Assembly: GCA_905193155.1 (NCBI GenBank)
Contig: CAJJNQ010000066.1
Coordinates: forward strand, 1 to 9,347
Length of the DNA stretch: 9,347 bases
Origin: an uncultured Christensenella sp.
Lineage (GTDB): Bacteria > Bacillota > Clostridia > Christensenellales > UBA1750
Direction: 5' to 3'
Below, in pieces: positions 1-6,454 of the stretch. Under the pieces are notes generated by a model. That model did no database searches. It saw only the letters and a list, made by a program, of their open reading frames with translations, and was not told the origin of the DNA. Position 1 is the stretch's first letter, and the number at the start of each line of letters is the position of its first letter. A program made the position numbers and the translations under genes.

Positions 1-107
1 GGCTTATTGGCTTCGCCAAACGCTCGGGCTTCAGGCTCGCTTCGCTCGCCCTACGTCTTCGCACCATCGCGTCTTTGGCGCGCTGGACAGACGGACAGCC
101 TTGCAGA
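1..107. repeat. possible palindromic (REP-like) intergenic element, cut by window edge
   Basis: This stretch lies downstream of the Nudix gene stop codon and has no convincing gene. It contains a small hairpin (TTGGC at 7-11, loop TTC, GCCAA at 15-19). It also has a longer-range pairing of CGCCAAA (14-20) with TTTGGCG (74-80), and the repeated word GCTCGC around TTC near 36-50. The dense short complementary words resemble repetitive extragenic palindromes, and they could also end the minus-strand operon. No U-tract terminator is visible. The repeat call is inference, since only one copy is in view and the left edge is missing. Confidence 0.3.
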
Positions 108-518
108 TCAGAGCTGCATTTCTTTCATCCAAGCGAAAAGCTGCGGCGTGATGTCGGGATAGGTCAGGTTTTCCGGCAGCGCATCAAAGAGGCAAACCTC
201 TTCGATCTCGAAGGGCGGCAGTGCACCGAGCTGTTCGATTTGGGCGGCAAAAGCACAGCCGCTGCTGCTTTCCAGCCCCACCCAATAATCAAACAGCGGC
301 GTTAAGGTATACTTCACCGCGCCGCACTCCTCGTAAAGCTCACGGCGCGCAGCCTGCTCCGGCGTTTCACCCGGCTCGATGTGTCCGCCCTGCGTCTCCC
401 AGGTATCCCGCCCCTCGTGGCGGCCGAGCAGAATTGCCCCGTTCATGCAGGAGAGCATCACGACAAAGCGCGGGCTTTCCATCGTGCCGAACGGCCGGCG
501 ATGCACTTCCGTTTTCAT
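108..518 (-). CDS. Nudix (MutT-like) hydrolase
   Basis: A 136-residue Nudix hydrolase, expected to cleave a nucleoside diphosphate linked to another moiety in the cytoplasm using Mg2+. The complete Nudix box (GX5EX7REUXEEXGU) is at residues 45-67, with the metal-binding glutamates E60, E63 and E64 in RELYEECG. Its length is typical of single-domain MutT-like enzymes. The reading frame is open upstream to 875, but the Nudix fold begins at the ATG at 516-518. A clear GGAGGG ribosome binding site lies 7 bases before that ATG, inside the 14-base gap after lrgB, so I chose this start. It is the last gene of the pepP-lrgA-lrgB operon. The substrate cannot be told from sequence: 8-oxo-dGTP, ADP-ribose and other nucleotides are all possible. 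Confidence is high for the family and low for the substrate. Confidence 0.9.
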   Translation of the reverse strand: MKTEVHRRPFGTMESPRFVVMLSCMNGAILLGRHEGRDTWETQGGHIEPGETPEQAARRELYEECGAVKYTLTPLFDYWVGLESSSGCAFAAQIEQLGALPPFEIEEVCLFDALPENLTYPDITPQLFAWMKEMQL

Positions 519-532
519 GACATACCCTCCGC

Positions 533-1210
533 TTACAGAAACAGGGAGATCAGCACGGTCATCAGCCCCGACACGCCGATGGCGATGGAGCTCATCGCGC
601 CCTGCAATTCGCCCAGCTCCATGGCCTTGGTCGTGCCGATGGCGTGGGAACAGGTGCCGATGGCCACGCCCTGTGCGATAGGATCGGTGACGTGGAAAAT
701 TTTGATCAGCAGCGGCGCGATCATCGCGCCCAGTATGCCGGTCAGAATGACGGCGGCAACTGTCACGGGCACAATGCCGCCCAGCGTTTCCGAAACCGCC
801 ATGGCGATGGGCGTGGTGACGGACTTGGGCAGCATCGTGGCCACCAGCGCGTCCTCCAACCCAAAGGCCTTGCACAGCAGATAGGCGCTGCCCATCGAGG
901 CCAGCGACCCCATCAGGCAGCCGATCAGCACGGGCGCAAAGTACTTTTGCAGGATGCGCCGCTGATTGTAGATAGAAACCGCCAGCGCAGCCGTTGCGGG
1001 CGCGAGAAACACCGAGATGAACTTTGCGCCCTTGCGATAGTTGTCCAGCGGGATGCGCAGCAGCGACAGCACGAGGATCACCAGCGCCGTCGCCACCAGC
1101 AGGGGATTAAACAGCGGCAGCCTGGTCTTGCGGTTGAGGAACACACCCAGCGCAAACGCGAAGATCGACAGCACGATGCCGAAGAGATAGGATTCCGTCC
1201 ACGCCGTCAT
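533..1210 (-). CDS. lrgB: LrgB family integral membrane protein
   Basis: A 225-residue, very hydrophobic multi-pass membrane protein of the LrgB/CidB family. This is the partner of LrgA/CidA holin-like proteins in control of murein hydrolase activity and, in some species, pyruvate or glycolate transport. Family hallmarks seen are LAPATAALAVSIYNQ (69-83), PKSVTTPIAMAV (128-139) and the GTCSHAIGTTKAME segment (185-198). The ATG at 1208-1210 overlaps the lrgA stop as ATGA, pointing to translational coupling. An AAAGGGGG ribosome binding site precedes it, and the frame's upstream extension to 1252 would run into lrgA, so this start is preferred. The length matches the family (about 225-230). Cell-lysis control is a family-level inference. 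No LytSR-type regulator is in the window. Confidence 0.93.
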   Translation of the reverse strand: MTAWTESYLFGIVLSIFAFALGVFLNRKTRLPLFNPLLVATALVILVLSLLRIPLDNYRKGAKFISVFLAPATAALAVSIYNQRRILQKYFAPVLIGCLMGSLASMGSAYLLCKAFGLEDALVATMLPKSVTTPIAMAVSETLGGIVPVTVAAVILTGILGAMIAPLLIKIFHVTDPIAQGVAIGTCSHAIGTTKAMELGELQGAMSSIAIGVSGLMTVLISLFL

Positions 1211-1578
1211 GCCGCTTTCCCCCTTTCCATCTTCCGCTGCACGAGCATACAAAGATGCACCGTGCCCGCCGTGACGGCAAAGGTGATGATGGTCGTCAGC
1301 ACCAGTACCGCAAAGAGCGGCAGGATCTTATCCGCCACGGGCTTGTAGTTTTCCAAGATCTCCACGCCCGCGGGCAGGAAGAAAAACGCCATGTTCTTGG
1401 TCAAAAACCCCGTTACCTCTTCAATCTGCTTCAGCTTTACAATCTTCGTTGCCAACAGGATGAACAGCAGGATCATGCTGATGACGCTTGAAGGAAAAGC
1501 AAAAGGAAGGACAAGCGATATGCCCTCCCCCGCAAAACAGATCAACAGAAGCACGGCGGTCTGCATCAGGATATTCAT
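1207..1578 (-). CDS. lrgA: LrgA/CidA family holin-like protein
   Basis: A 123-residue membrane protein with about four hydrophobic segments (roughly residues 5-23, 27-45, 60-76 and 86-112). It carries the family signature around FPSSVISMILLF (28-39) and NMAFFFLPAGVEIL (62-75). CidA/LrgA proteins oligomerise in the membrane like holins and work with the LrgB partner encoded immediately downstream, which overlaps by ATGA. The ATG at 1576-1578 is chosen because the hydrophobic N-terminus starts there. The alternative upstream ATG at 1645-1647 would overlap the aminopeptidase gene and add a hydrophilic tail. One oddity is that the only good SD (GGAGG) lies 14 bases before the chosen ATG. It is 8 bases before an in-frame ATT, so the true initiation codon is a little uncertain. 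Confidence 0.9.
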   Translation of the reverse strand: MNILMQTAVLLLICFAGEGISLVLPFAFPSSVISMILLFILLATKIVKLKQIEEVTGFLTKNMAFFFLPAGVEILENYKPVADKILPLFAVLVLTTIITFAVTAGTVHLCMLVQRKMERGKAA

Positions 1579-1616
1579 CGGAATTTGCTTTGCCTCCGCC
1601 TTATTTTGCGCCGTAA

Positions 1617-3407
1617 TCAGATGGCGCGGGTCACATGAGTGAGCCACCGGCGCTCTTCCTCATCAAAGTAGGGCGACAGCTTCTCGCGCACCAGCGCGTG
1701 ATAGTCGTTCAGGTATTTCTTCTCTGCCGCCGTCATGTTTTCCGGCAGCACCGCATCCAGATCGATGGGCGCCATGGTCAGCACCTCGAAGTGCATAAAC
1801 TGGCCGTATTCGTTGGCATTGCCCTTGACGCAGAGCAGCTCGTTCTCGGTGCGGATGCCGTGGCTGCCCTCGACGTAAATGCCGGGCTCATCGGTGGTGA
1901 TCATGCCCTCTTCCAGAACGCAGCTGTCATTGCGCTCCGGCACGATGCGCCAGCGGAAGCCGTTGGGCGCTTCATGCACGCCGCCGATGTGCGCCACGCC
2001 GTGGCCGGTGCCGCACTTGTAATCCAGATCGATATCCCACATGGGTCCTCTGGCGAGGATATCCAGATTGATGCCGCGGCAGCCGTAGAGGAAGTTGGCG
2101 CGCGCCAGATTGATCATGCCGCGCAGCACAGCGGTGTAATGCTCCTTCCACTCCTGAGAGACGGGGCCCAGCGCCATGGTGCGGGTGATGTCGGTGGTGC
2201 CGGTCAGATACTGTCCGCCGCTGTCCACCAGCAGGAAGCCTTCGGGCTTAAGCTCCGCCGCCGAGCCGGGCTTGGCGCTGTAATGCATCATCGCCGCGTT
2301 GGCGTTGTAGGCGCAGATGGTGTCGAAGGAAAGCTCCAGGAAGCCCTCCTGCTCGGCACGGCGCTGCTCCAAATAGTCGCTGGCGGTGATCTCATCCATC
2401 GGGATCTTGCCCACATTTTCCTTGACCCACTTCATAAAGCGGGTGAAGGCCACGCCGTCCAGGATGTGCGCTTTTTTCGTGTTCTCGATTTCCACAGGGT
2501 TCTTGATCGCCTTGCGCAGCACAATGGACGCGGGCTTATCCACGATGTTGACGTTCTTGTCAAAGCGAGAGAAGGCCGCGAAGTTCAGCTTCGTCTCGTC
2601 TGTCCAAACCGTTGTGCCGGCGGGAACGCCCGCGATGTAATCGTAAACGCCGTCATAAGGCATCAGCTTTACGCCGTCGGCCGCCAGAGAGGCTTCCACC
2701 TCATCGCTGACCGCCTTCTTCTGCGCAAAGAGCAGCACCTGTTCCTTTTCCACCGCCGCGAAGGCCAGCAGATAGGGATTGTAAGCGATGTCTGCGCCGC
2801 GCAGGTTCAGCAGCCAGGCGATTTCGCCCAGCGTGGGCAGCAGCAGCACGTCCGCGCCGTTTTCCGCCATGTCGCCGCGGATGAGGGCGAGCTTTTCCTT
2901 CGCCGTCACACCCGCCTGCGCATCGGTCAGGCGGAACGCGGGCTTTGCGGAAAGCGCGGGGCGATCCGTCCAGATCTCGCCCACCAAATCCTTGTCAATC
3001 GCAAAGCGCGCATGGCGGCCCGCCAGCGCCTTTTCTAGGTTCTGCGCCGTGCGGGTATTGACCACACGGCCGTCGTAACCCAGGCAGCCGCCCACGGGCA
3101 GCTTTTCCGCCAGGAACTGCTCCACCGTGGGAACGCCCGGCTCCGCGATCTTCATCAGCTTGATGCCGGTGCCGCGCAGCTGGTTTTCCGCCTGAATGAA
3201 GTAACGGCCGTCCGTCCAAAGCTCTGCCTCGTCCTTGAGCACCACGCAGACGCCTGCCGATCCGGTAAAACCCGAAAGATAAGAGCGTGCCTTGAAATGC
3301 TCGCCCACATATTCCGACTCATGGAAGTCGGACGTAGGCACCATGTACGCATCCATCCCCTCCTGCGCCATCCGCGCGCGAAGGGCTTCCAGCTTCTGAT
3401 TTGCCAC
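1617..3407 (-). CDS. pepP: Xaa-Pro aminopeptidase (aminopeptidase P, M24B), three-domain type
   Basis: A 596-residue cytosolic metallopeptidase that removes an N-terminal residue preceding proline. The layout is creatinase-type N-terminal domain 1 (about 5-155), a second such domain (about 165-310), the M24 pita-bread catalytic domain (about 312-530) and a short C-terminal domain (about 535-596). All five dinuclear metal ligands are visible: D395 and D406 (VDSGG and TTDITRT), H469 (GTGHG), E507 (DEPGIY) and E521 (RTENEL). The active-site histidines H375 (MMHYSA) and H478 (GGVHE) are also present. Spacings closely match human cytosolic XPNPEP1, which has the same three-domain size class. The start is GTG (3405-3407), read as Met, after a strong AAGGAGG ribosome binding site 10 bases away. 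It is the first gene of a four-gene minus-strand operon, with its own promoter at about 3449. Confidence 0.95.
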   Translation of the reverse strand: MANQKLEALRARMAQEGMDAYMVPTSDFHESEYVGEHFKARSYLSGFTGSAGVCVVLKDEAELWTDGRYFIQAENQLRGTGIKLMKIAEPGVPTVEQFLAEKLPVGGCLGYDGRVVNTRTAQNLEKALAGRHARFAIDKDLVGEIWTDRPALSAKPAFRLTDAQAGVTAKEKLALIRGDMAENGADVLLLPTLGEIAWLLNLRGADIAYNPYLLAFAAVEKEQVLLFAQKKAVSDEVEASLAADGVKLMPYDGVYDYIAGVPAGTTVWTDETKLNFAAFSRFDKNVNIVDKPASIVLRKAIKNPVEIENTKKAHILDGVAFTRFMKWVKENVGKIPMDEITASDYLEQRRAEQEGFLELSFDTICAYNANAAMMHYSAKPGSAAELKPEGFLLVDSGGQYLTGTTDITRTMALGPVSQEWKEHYTAVLRGMINLARANFLYGCRGINLDILARGPMWDIDLDYKCGTGHGVAHIGGVHEAPNGFRWRIVPERNDSCVLEEGMITTDEPGIYVEGSHGIRTENELLCVKGNANEYGQFMHFEVLTMAPIDLDAVLPENMTAAEKKYLNDYHALVREKLSPYFDEEERRWLTHVTRAI

Positions 3408-3448
3408 TTTTGACTCTCCTCCTTATCCAAGGTCTGTCATTGGCCCCT

Positions 3449-3454
3449 ATTATA
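3449..3454 (-). promoter_or_regulatory. probable -10 box of the pepP operon promoter
   Basis: The minus strand reads a perfect TATAAT here, about 42 bases before the GTG start, giving a predicted leader of roughly 35 bases. No good -35 sits at 16-18 bp. The nearest candidate, TTTACA (3477-3482), is 22 bp away, which is too far for a standard sigma-A promoter. The -10 call is therefore fair and the complete promoter is uncertain. Confidence 0.5.
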
Positions 3455-3607
3455 CACCCTTTCCAGCCTGATTTCATGTAAAGCTTTGTCGCACGGCGAT
3501 CTGCATCTTTGCGCAGCGCATCCTGCATAAAAAAAGCGATCCCTCAGACCGCTAAGTTTTGCGATGCCGATCCTGTGTGCGCACAATATCTAGTGGGCGA
3601 AAATTCG

Positions 3608-3680
3608 TCCTCCACAAGTTTTGCACAGCCTGTGGATAACTTTGGGGATAACTTTGGGACAACCTTGGGGAGAACTTGTG
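3608..3680. repeat. DnaA-box-like tandem array (11-12 bp units)
   Basis: Four adjacent units share one pattern: TGTGGATAACTT (3631-3642), TGGGGATAACTT (3643-3654), TGGGACAACCT (3655-3665) and TGGGGAGAACTT (3666-3677). The first contains TGTGGATAA, the exact reverse complement of the DnaA-box consensus TTATCCACA. The second differs by one base and the later ones are more degenerate. In the opposite orientation, just left, are TTTTGCACA (3619-3627, one mismatch to TTATNCACA) and TCCTCCACA (3608-3616, two mismatches to TTATCCACA). CACAAGTT (3613-3620) and AACTTGTG (3673-3680) are inverted copies closing the array. DnaA binding is inferred; the repeats themselves are directly visible. Confidence 0.6.
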
Positions 3681-3809
3681 AAAGCCGTGTGCGGAGTTTT
3701 CGCATCAAAAACCTGTTTTCGGGAACGAATTTTCTCGTCATGCTGAATTGTCCGCCTGAAAACGCTCGTCCCACGTTTTGTCGCATTACATGAAGGAAAT
3801 CCTGCTTTC

Positions 3810-3838
3810 TTTACAGCACGCCGGAAAACGTGTATACT
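3810..3838 (+). promoter_or_regulatory. sigma-A-type promoter of gpsA
   Basis: The -35 TTTACA (3810-3815) and -10 TATACT (3833-3838) are separated by exactly 17 bp, each one base from consensus. Transcription would start near 3845. The short leader contains a small inverted repeat, CTTGT (3841-3845) and ACAAG (3851-3855), running into the ribosome binding site AAGGAGGT (3853-3860). This is the best-formed promoter in the window. Confidence 0.8.
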
Positions 3839-3866
3839 GTCTTGTCAGACACAAGGAGGTATGAGC

Positions 3867-4826
3867 ATGAATATTTCAGTTCTGGGCTGTGGGCGCTGGG
3901 GCGCGTTCCTGGCGTGGTATCTGGGGCGCATGGAGCAACACAACGTCCTGCTTTACGGCCGGGAACGCTCCTGGCGCATGGCGCAGCTGCGGGAAACGCG
4001 CAAAAACGATTTATTGGATCTTCCTGCGCGCGTGACGCTCACCAGCGATATCCACAAGGCTGTGGATAATTCAGAAATTCTGTTGATATCTATCGGCGTA
4101 CAGTCCTTTCGCGGGTTTTTAAGGGAGCTTTCCTGCTGCAACCTTTCCGGGAAAAAACTCGTGCTGTGCATGAAAGGGCTGGAGGCGGAAACCGGGCTGC
4201 GTCTGACCGAGATCGTGCGGCAGGAATTGGGCGCGATCCCCTGTGCCGTGTGGGTCGGGCCGGGACACGTTCAGGATTTCCTGCGCGGCATCCCCAACTG
4301 CATGGTGATCGACTCCGCCAACGCAGCGCTTCAAGATGAATTGATCCGCGCCTTCTCTTCCGAATTGATCCGCTTTTACTACGGCGGCGACCTGACCGGC
4401 AACGAGGTCGGCGCGGCAGCCAAGAACGTGATCGGCATCGCGGCGGGCCTGCTGGACGGATGCGAGCTGACCTCGCTCAAGGGCGCACTGATGGCGCGCG
4501 GCACGCGGGAGATCAGCCGCCTGATCGAGGCCATGGGCGGCGATCCGCGCAGCGCCTACGGTTTGGCGCATCTGGGAGACTACGAGGCGACGGTGTTCTC
4601 GCCCCACAGCCACAACCGCGCCTTTGGTGAAGCGTTGGCGCGAGGCGAAAGCTACACCCAGCTGGCCGAGGGCGCAGCCACCGCCCAGGCGCTCTGCCGA
4701 CTTTCCGACCGTTTGAACGTGGAGCTGCCCATCTGCCGCGCCGTCTGTGCCGTGATCTACGATCACGCCGACCCGCGCCAAGCCATTTTCACGCTCTTCG
4801 ACCGCGCGCTCAAGCGGGAAATTTAA
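3867..4826 (+). CDS. gpsA: NAD(P)-dependent glycerol-3-phosphate dehydrogenase, divergent GpsA
   Basis: A 319-residue cytosolic enzyme expected to reduce dihydroxyacetone phosphate to sn-glycerol 3-phosphate, the backbone precursor of phospholipids. The N-terminal Rossmann motif GCGRWG (7-12) is followed by the MKGLE segment (K103). The C-terminal helical domain has AAKNVIGIAAG (184-194, catalytic-type K186), LGD (236-238) and NR (250-251). The usual GP(S/T)xAxE segment is replaced by GPGHVQDF (131-138), so this is a divergent clade. Two in-frame ATGs exist. The one at 3861 touches the ribosome binding site (1-base gap), while 3867 lies 7 bases from GGAGG and starts the Rossmann strand, so 3867 is chosen. 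The gene is transcribed alone from its own promoter and ends at a strong hairpin. Its 5' part carries paired DnaA-box-like sites. Confidence 0.88.
   Translation: MNISVLGCGRWGAFLAWYLGRMEQHNVLLYGRERSWRMAQLRETRKNDLLDLPARVTLTSDIHKAVDNSEILLISIGVQSFRGFLRELSCCNLSGKKLVLCMKGLEAETGLRLTEIVRQELGAIPCAVWVGPGHVQDFLRGIPNCMVIDSANAALQDELIRAFSSELIRFYYGGDLTGNEVGAAAKNVIGIAAGLLDGCELTSLKGALMARGTREISRLIEAMGGDPRSAYGLAHLGDYEATVFSPHSHNRAFGEALARGESYTQLAEGAATAQALCRLSDRLNVELPICRAVCAVIYDHADPRQAIFTLFDRALKREI
4048..4069. promoter_or_regulatory. inverted pair of DnaA-box-like sites inside gpsA
   Basis: Within codons about 61-68 of gpsA, TATCCACA (4049-4056) and TGTGGATA (4061-4068) form a perfect 8-bp inverted repeat with a 4-base spacer. 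The right site, TGTGGATAA (4061-4069), is an exact consensus DnaA box. The left nonamer ATATCCACA (4048-4056) has one mismatch to TTATCCACA. The sequence also encodes DIHKAVDNS, so coding constraint may contribute. Binding is inferred. Confidence 0.45.
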
Positions 4827-4847
4827 TTGCATTCAAACAAACAGTAT

Positions 4848-4886
4848 GCAAAAGGAGCATTTCAGTTCATGAAATGCTCCTTTTGC
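4848..4886. terminator. bidirectional hairpin terminator between gpsA and rlmD
   Basis: A perfect 17-bp stem (4848-4864 paired with 4870-4886) has a 5-base loop GTTCA. The core GGAGCATTTCA/TGAAATGCTCC is followed by TTTT on each strand, so it can act as an intrinsic terminator in both directions. It sits in the 177-base gap between two convergent genes, where a shared terminator is expected. The T-tracts are short and lie within the outer stem. Confidence 0.8.
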
Positions 4887-5003
4887 CTCGAACTCTCCAT
4901 CATAAAAGCCCCTGCTGCGGAGATACAGAACGAAATCCGCATTTTTTTCAGCATCTGCTGCATGGTTTGCCCTGGCCGGAAGAAATCCGACCGTCCTCCG
5001 CGC

Positions 5004-6380
5004 TCAATCCAGTTTTTCCCGCTCCAACAGCGCGACGGTCTCGACCTCCCCCGTCCAGGAGAACATGTCGAACGGACGCGCTTTGCGCAGAACATAGCCC
5101 AGCTTCCGCAGGCGGGCAACGTCGCGGGCAAGGGTTGCGGGATTGCAGGAGACATAGACGATGCGCGCAGGGTTGGTCTGCGCGGCGGCGCGGAGCACAG
5201 CTTCGTCGCAGCCCTTTCGCGGCGGATCGAGCACCACCGCGTCGAACTTCAACCCTTTCGAAGCCAGCTGCGGCAGCAGCTTTTCGCAGGGGCCTGCATA
5301 AAACTCCGCGTTGGTCACGCCGTTGCGGCGGGCGTTTTCCTTCGCGTCGCGCACAGCGGGTTCCACGATTTCGATCCCGACCACGCGGCGCGCCTGCTTC
5401 GCCAAACTCAGGCCGATCGTGCCCGCGCCGCAGTAAGCGTCCGCCACAGTCTCGCCGCCGGTCAGCGCTGCAAAGTCGATTGCCTGACGGTAGAGCCGCT
5501 CGGTCTGCATCGGATTAACCTGATAAAACGACAGCGGCGACAGGCGGAAGGTCAACCCCAGCAGCTCATCCTCCAGCCGATCTTCGCCCCAGAGCGTGAC
5601 GCACTGCCGCCCAAGAATCTCCTGTGTGGCGCGGGAATTGACGTTCTGCACGACGCTGCGCAGGCCGGGCAGCGCTTTTTGCAGCGCATCAACCAGCTCT
5701 TTTGCGTGCGGCAGCTGCGCGCCCGCCGTCACGGGCACCACCATCGTCTCGCCCTTTTTGCCGGTGCGCACGATCAAATGCCGCAAAACTCCCCGGCGGG
5801 ACCGCTCATCATAGGGCGCAACGGCGTATTCCGCCATCCAGTTCTGCACGGTGCGCGCGGCCATGTGCGCTTCTTCGGTTTGCAGCAGGCAATCCGCCGC
5901 GGGAATCACCTCGTGCGTGCCGCGCCCCACAAAGCCGAGATACGGCTGCTTTGCCGTGCCGCCCGCGCGATAGACCGCCTTGTTGCGCATCTGCCAGGGC
6001 CGCTCCATGCCCTGTATGGGCAGAAATTCATATTCCCCTTCCGCATAACCGCCCACGCGGTGCAGCAGGCCCGACACCTGATTTTCCAGCGCGCGCAGGT
6101 GCGCGTCATACTTCATGTGCTGCATGCAGCAGCCGCCGCAGCGGTCGTAAACCGGGCAGGGCGGCGCGATGCGGTCGGGCGAAGGCGTGAGCACGCGCAC
6201 CGTCCCGGCCAGTGCATAGCGCGGTTGGGTGTCGATGATCTCCATCTCCACACGCTCGCCGGGCATCGCCTGATCGACAAATACGTTCAGCCCGCCGATC
6301 TGCGCCACGCCCTTGCCCGCGTCCGCCCAGCGGATCACCTCCGCCTCCAGCTTCTGCCCCTTGCTCACCGGATAATCCAT
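5004..6380 (-). CDS. rlmD: 23S rRNA (uracil-5-)-methyltransferase, RlmD/RumA family
   Basis: A 458-residue SAM-dependent enzyme expected to make 5-methyluridine in 23S rRNA (U1939 type; Bacillus RlmCD also modifies U747). An N-terminal TRAM RNA-binding domain (about 1-62) is followed by the four-cysteine [4Fe-4S] motif C75, C81, C84 and C164, and then the Rossmann methyltransferase domain. SAM-site motifs are FYQVN (285-289), DAYCGAGTIGL (314-324), E337 and DPPRKG (385-390). The catalytic nucleophile is C412 in SCNP, and the proton-abstracting glutamate is E446. Length is as expected for RlmCD. The ATG follows AAAGGAG at 10 bases. An own promoter overlaps the end of apbE. Whether it modifies one or two sites cannot be told. 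Confidence 0.93.
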   Translation of the reverse strand: MDYPVSKGQKLEAEVIRWADAGKGVAQIGGLNVFVDQAMPGERVEMEIIDTQPRYALAGTVRVLTPSPDRIAPPCPVYDRCGGCCMQHMKYDAHLRALENQVSGLLHRVGGYAEGEYEFLPIQGMERPWQMRNKAVYRAGGTAKQPYLGFVGRGTHEVIPAADCLLQTEEAHMAARTVQNWMAEYAVAPYDERSRRGVLRHLIVRTGKKGETMVVPVTAGAQLPHAKELVDALQKALPGLRSVVQNVNSRATQEILGRQCVTLWGEDRLEDELLGLTFRLSPLSFYQVNPMQTERLYRQAIDFAALTGGETVADAYCGAGTIGLSLAKQARRVVGIEIVEPAVRDAKENARRNGVTNAEFYAGPCEKLLPQLASKGLKFDAVVLDPPRKGCDEAVLRAAAQTNPARIVYVSCNPATLARDVARLRKLGYVLRKARPFDMFSWTGEVETVALLEREKLD

Positions 6381-6426
6381 CTTCCCTGCGCTCCTTTACA
6401 ATCCCCCGCCCGTGGGGTATCATGAA

Positions 6427-6454
6427 ATCATAGAAAACCTTCCCGCCCTGTCAG
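6427..6454 (-). promoter_or_regulatory. probable rlmD promoter overlapping the apbE stop
   Basis: On the minus strand, CTGACA (6449-6454) and TATGAT (6427-6432) are each one base from the -35 and -10 consensus, with a 16-bp spacer. The -35 overlaps the apbE stop codon (6451-6453). The predicted start, near 6420, leaves about 40 bases of leader. That leader contains a CCCC/GGGG inverted repeat around 6404-6417, just before the ribosome binding site. Confidence 0.6.

Larger units (their letters stand above)
3408..3866. other. 459-base divergent intergenic region between pepP and gpsA
   Basis: No credible gene is seen here. Open frames exist on both strands across 3509-3793, but they lack ribosome binding sites and their products look like read-through of the repeat array. 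The region contains the pepP -10 box, a 10-bp perfect palindrome TGTGCGCACA (3576-3585), the DnaA-box-like array (3608-3680) and the gpsA promoter and leader (3810-3866). A pair of exact 10-bp inverted words, GAAAATTCGT (3599-3608) and ACGAATTTTC (3725-3734), brackets the array. Confidence 0.75.

Noticed and set aside
519..875. N-terminal extension of the Nudix frame into lrgB
   Set aside because: The extension is an out-of-frame reading of lrgB (Arg/His-rich). The Nudix fold and a GGAGGG site both start at 518, so this is not a fusion protein.
2536..2544. TTATCCACG, a one-mismatch DnaA box within pepP
   Set aside because: It is a single isolated site in coding sequence with no partner, at the level expected by chance for one mismatch.
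1635..3038. 467-codon open frame on the plus strand opposite the aminopeptidase gene
   Set aside because: It lies wholly antisense to a gene with all catalytic residues intact. It has His/Arg/Ala-rich low-complexity composition, no ribosome binding site and no recognisable domain.
3576..3585. TGTGCGCACA, a perfect 10-bp palindrome
   Set aside because: It is a single short alternating palindrome. It could be an operator, but with no second copy or promoter nearby it is not worth a separate claim.
3509..3793. Open frames on both strands over the DnaA-box-like array (also 3544-3786 on the minus strand)
   Set aside because: Neither has a ribosome binding site. The peptides simply mirror the tandem repeats (for example VLPKVVPKLSPKLS), so a regulatory region is more likely than a small gene.
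4862..5155. 97-codon minus-strand frame between rlmD and the hairpin
   Set aside because: Its first part is another frame of rlmD, its end lies within the terminator stem, and no start has a ribosome binding site.
4827..6425. 532-codon open frame on the plus strand opposite rlmD
   Set aside because: It is an antisense shadow of a high-GC gene. It begins right at the gpsA end and runs through the terminator hairpin, with Arg/His/Gln-rich composition and no domain.
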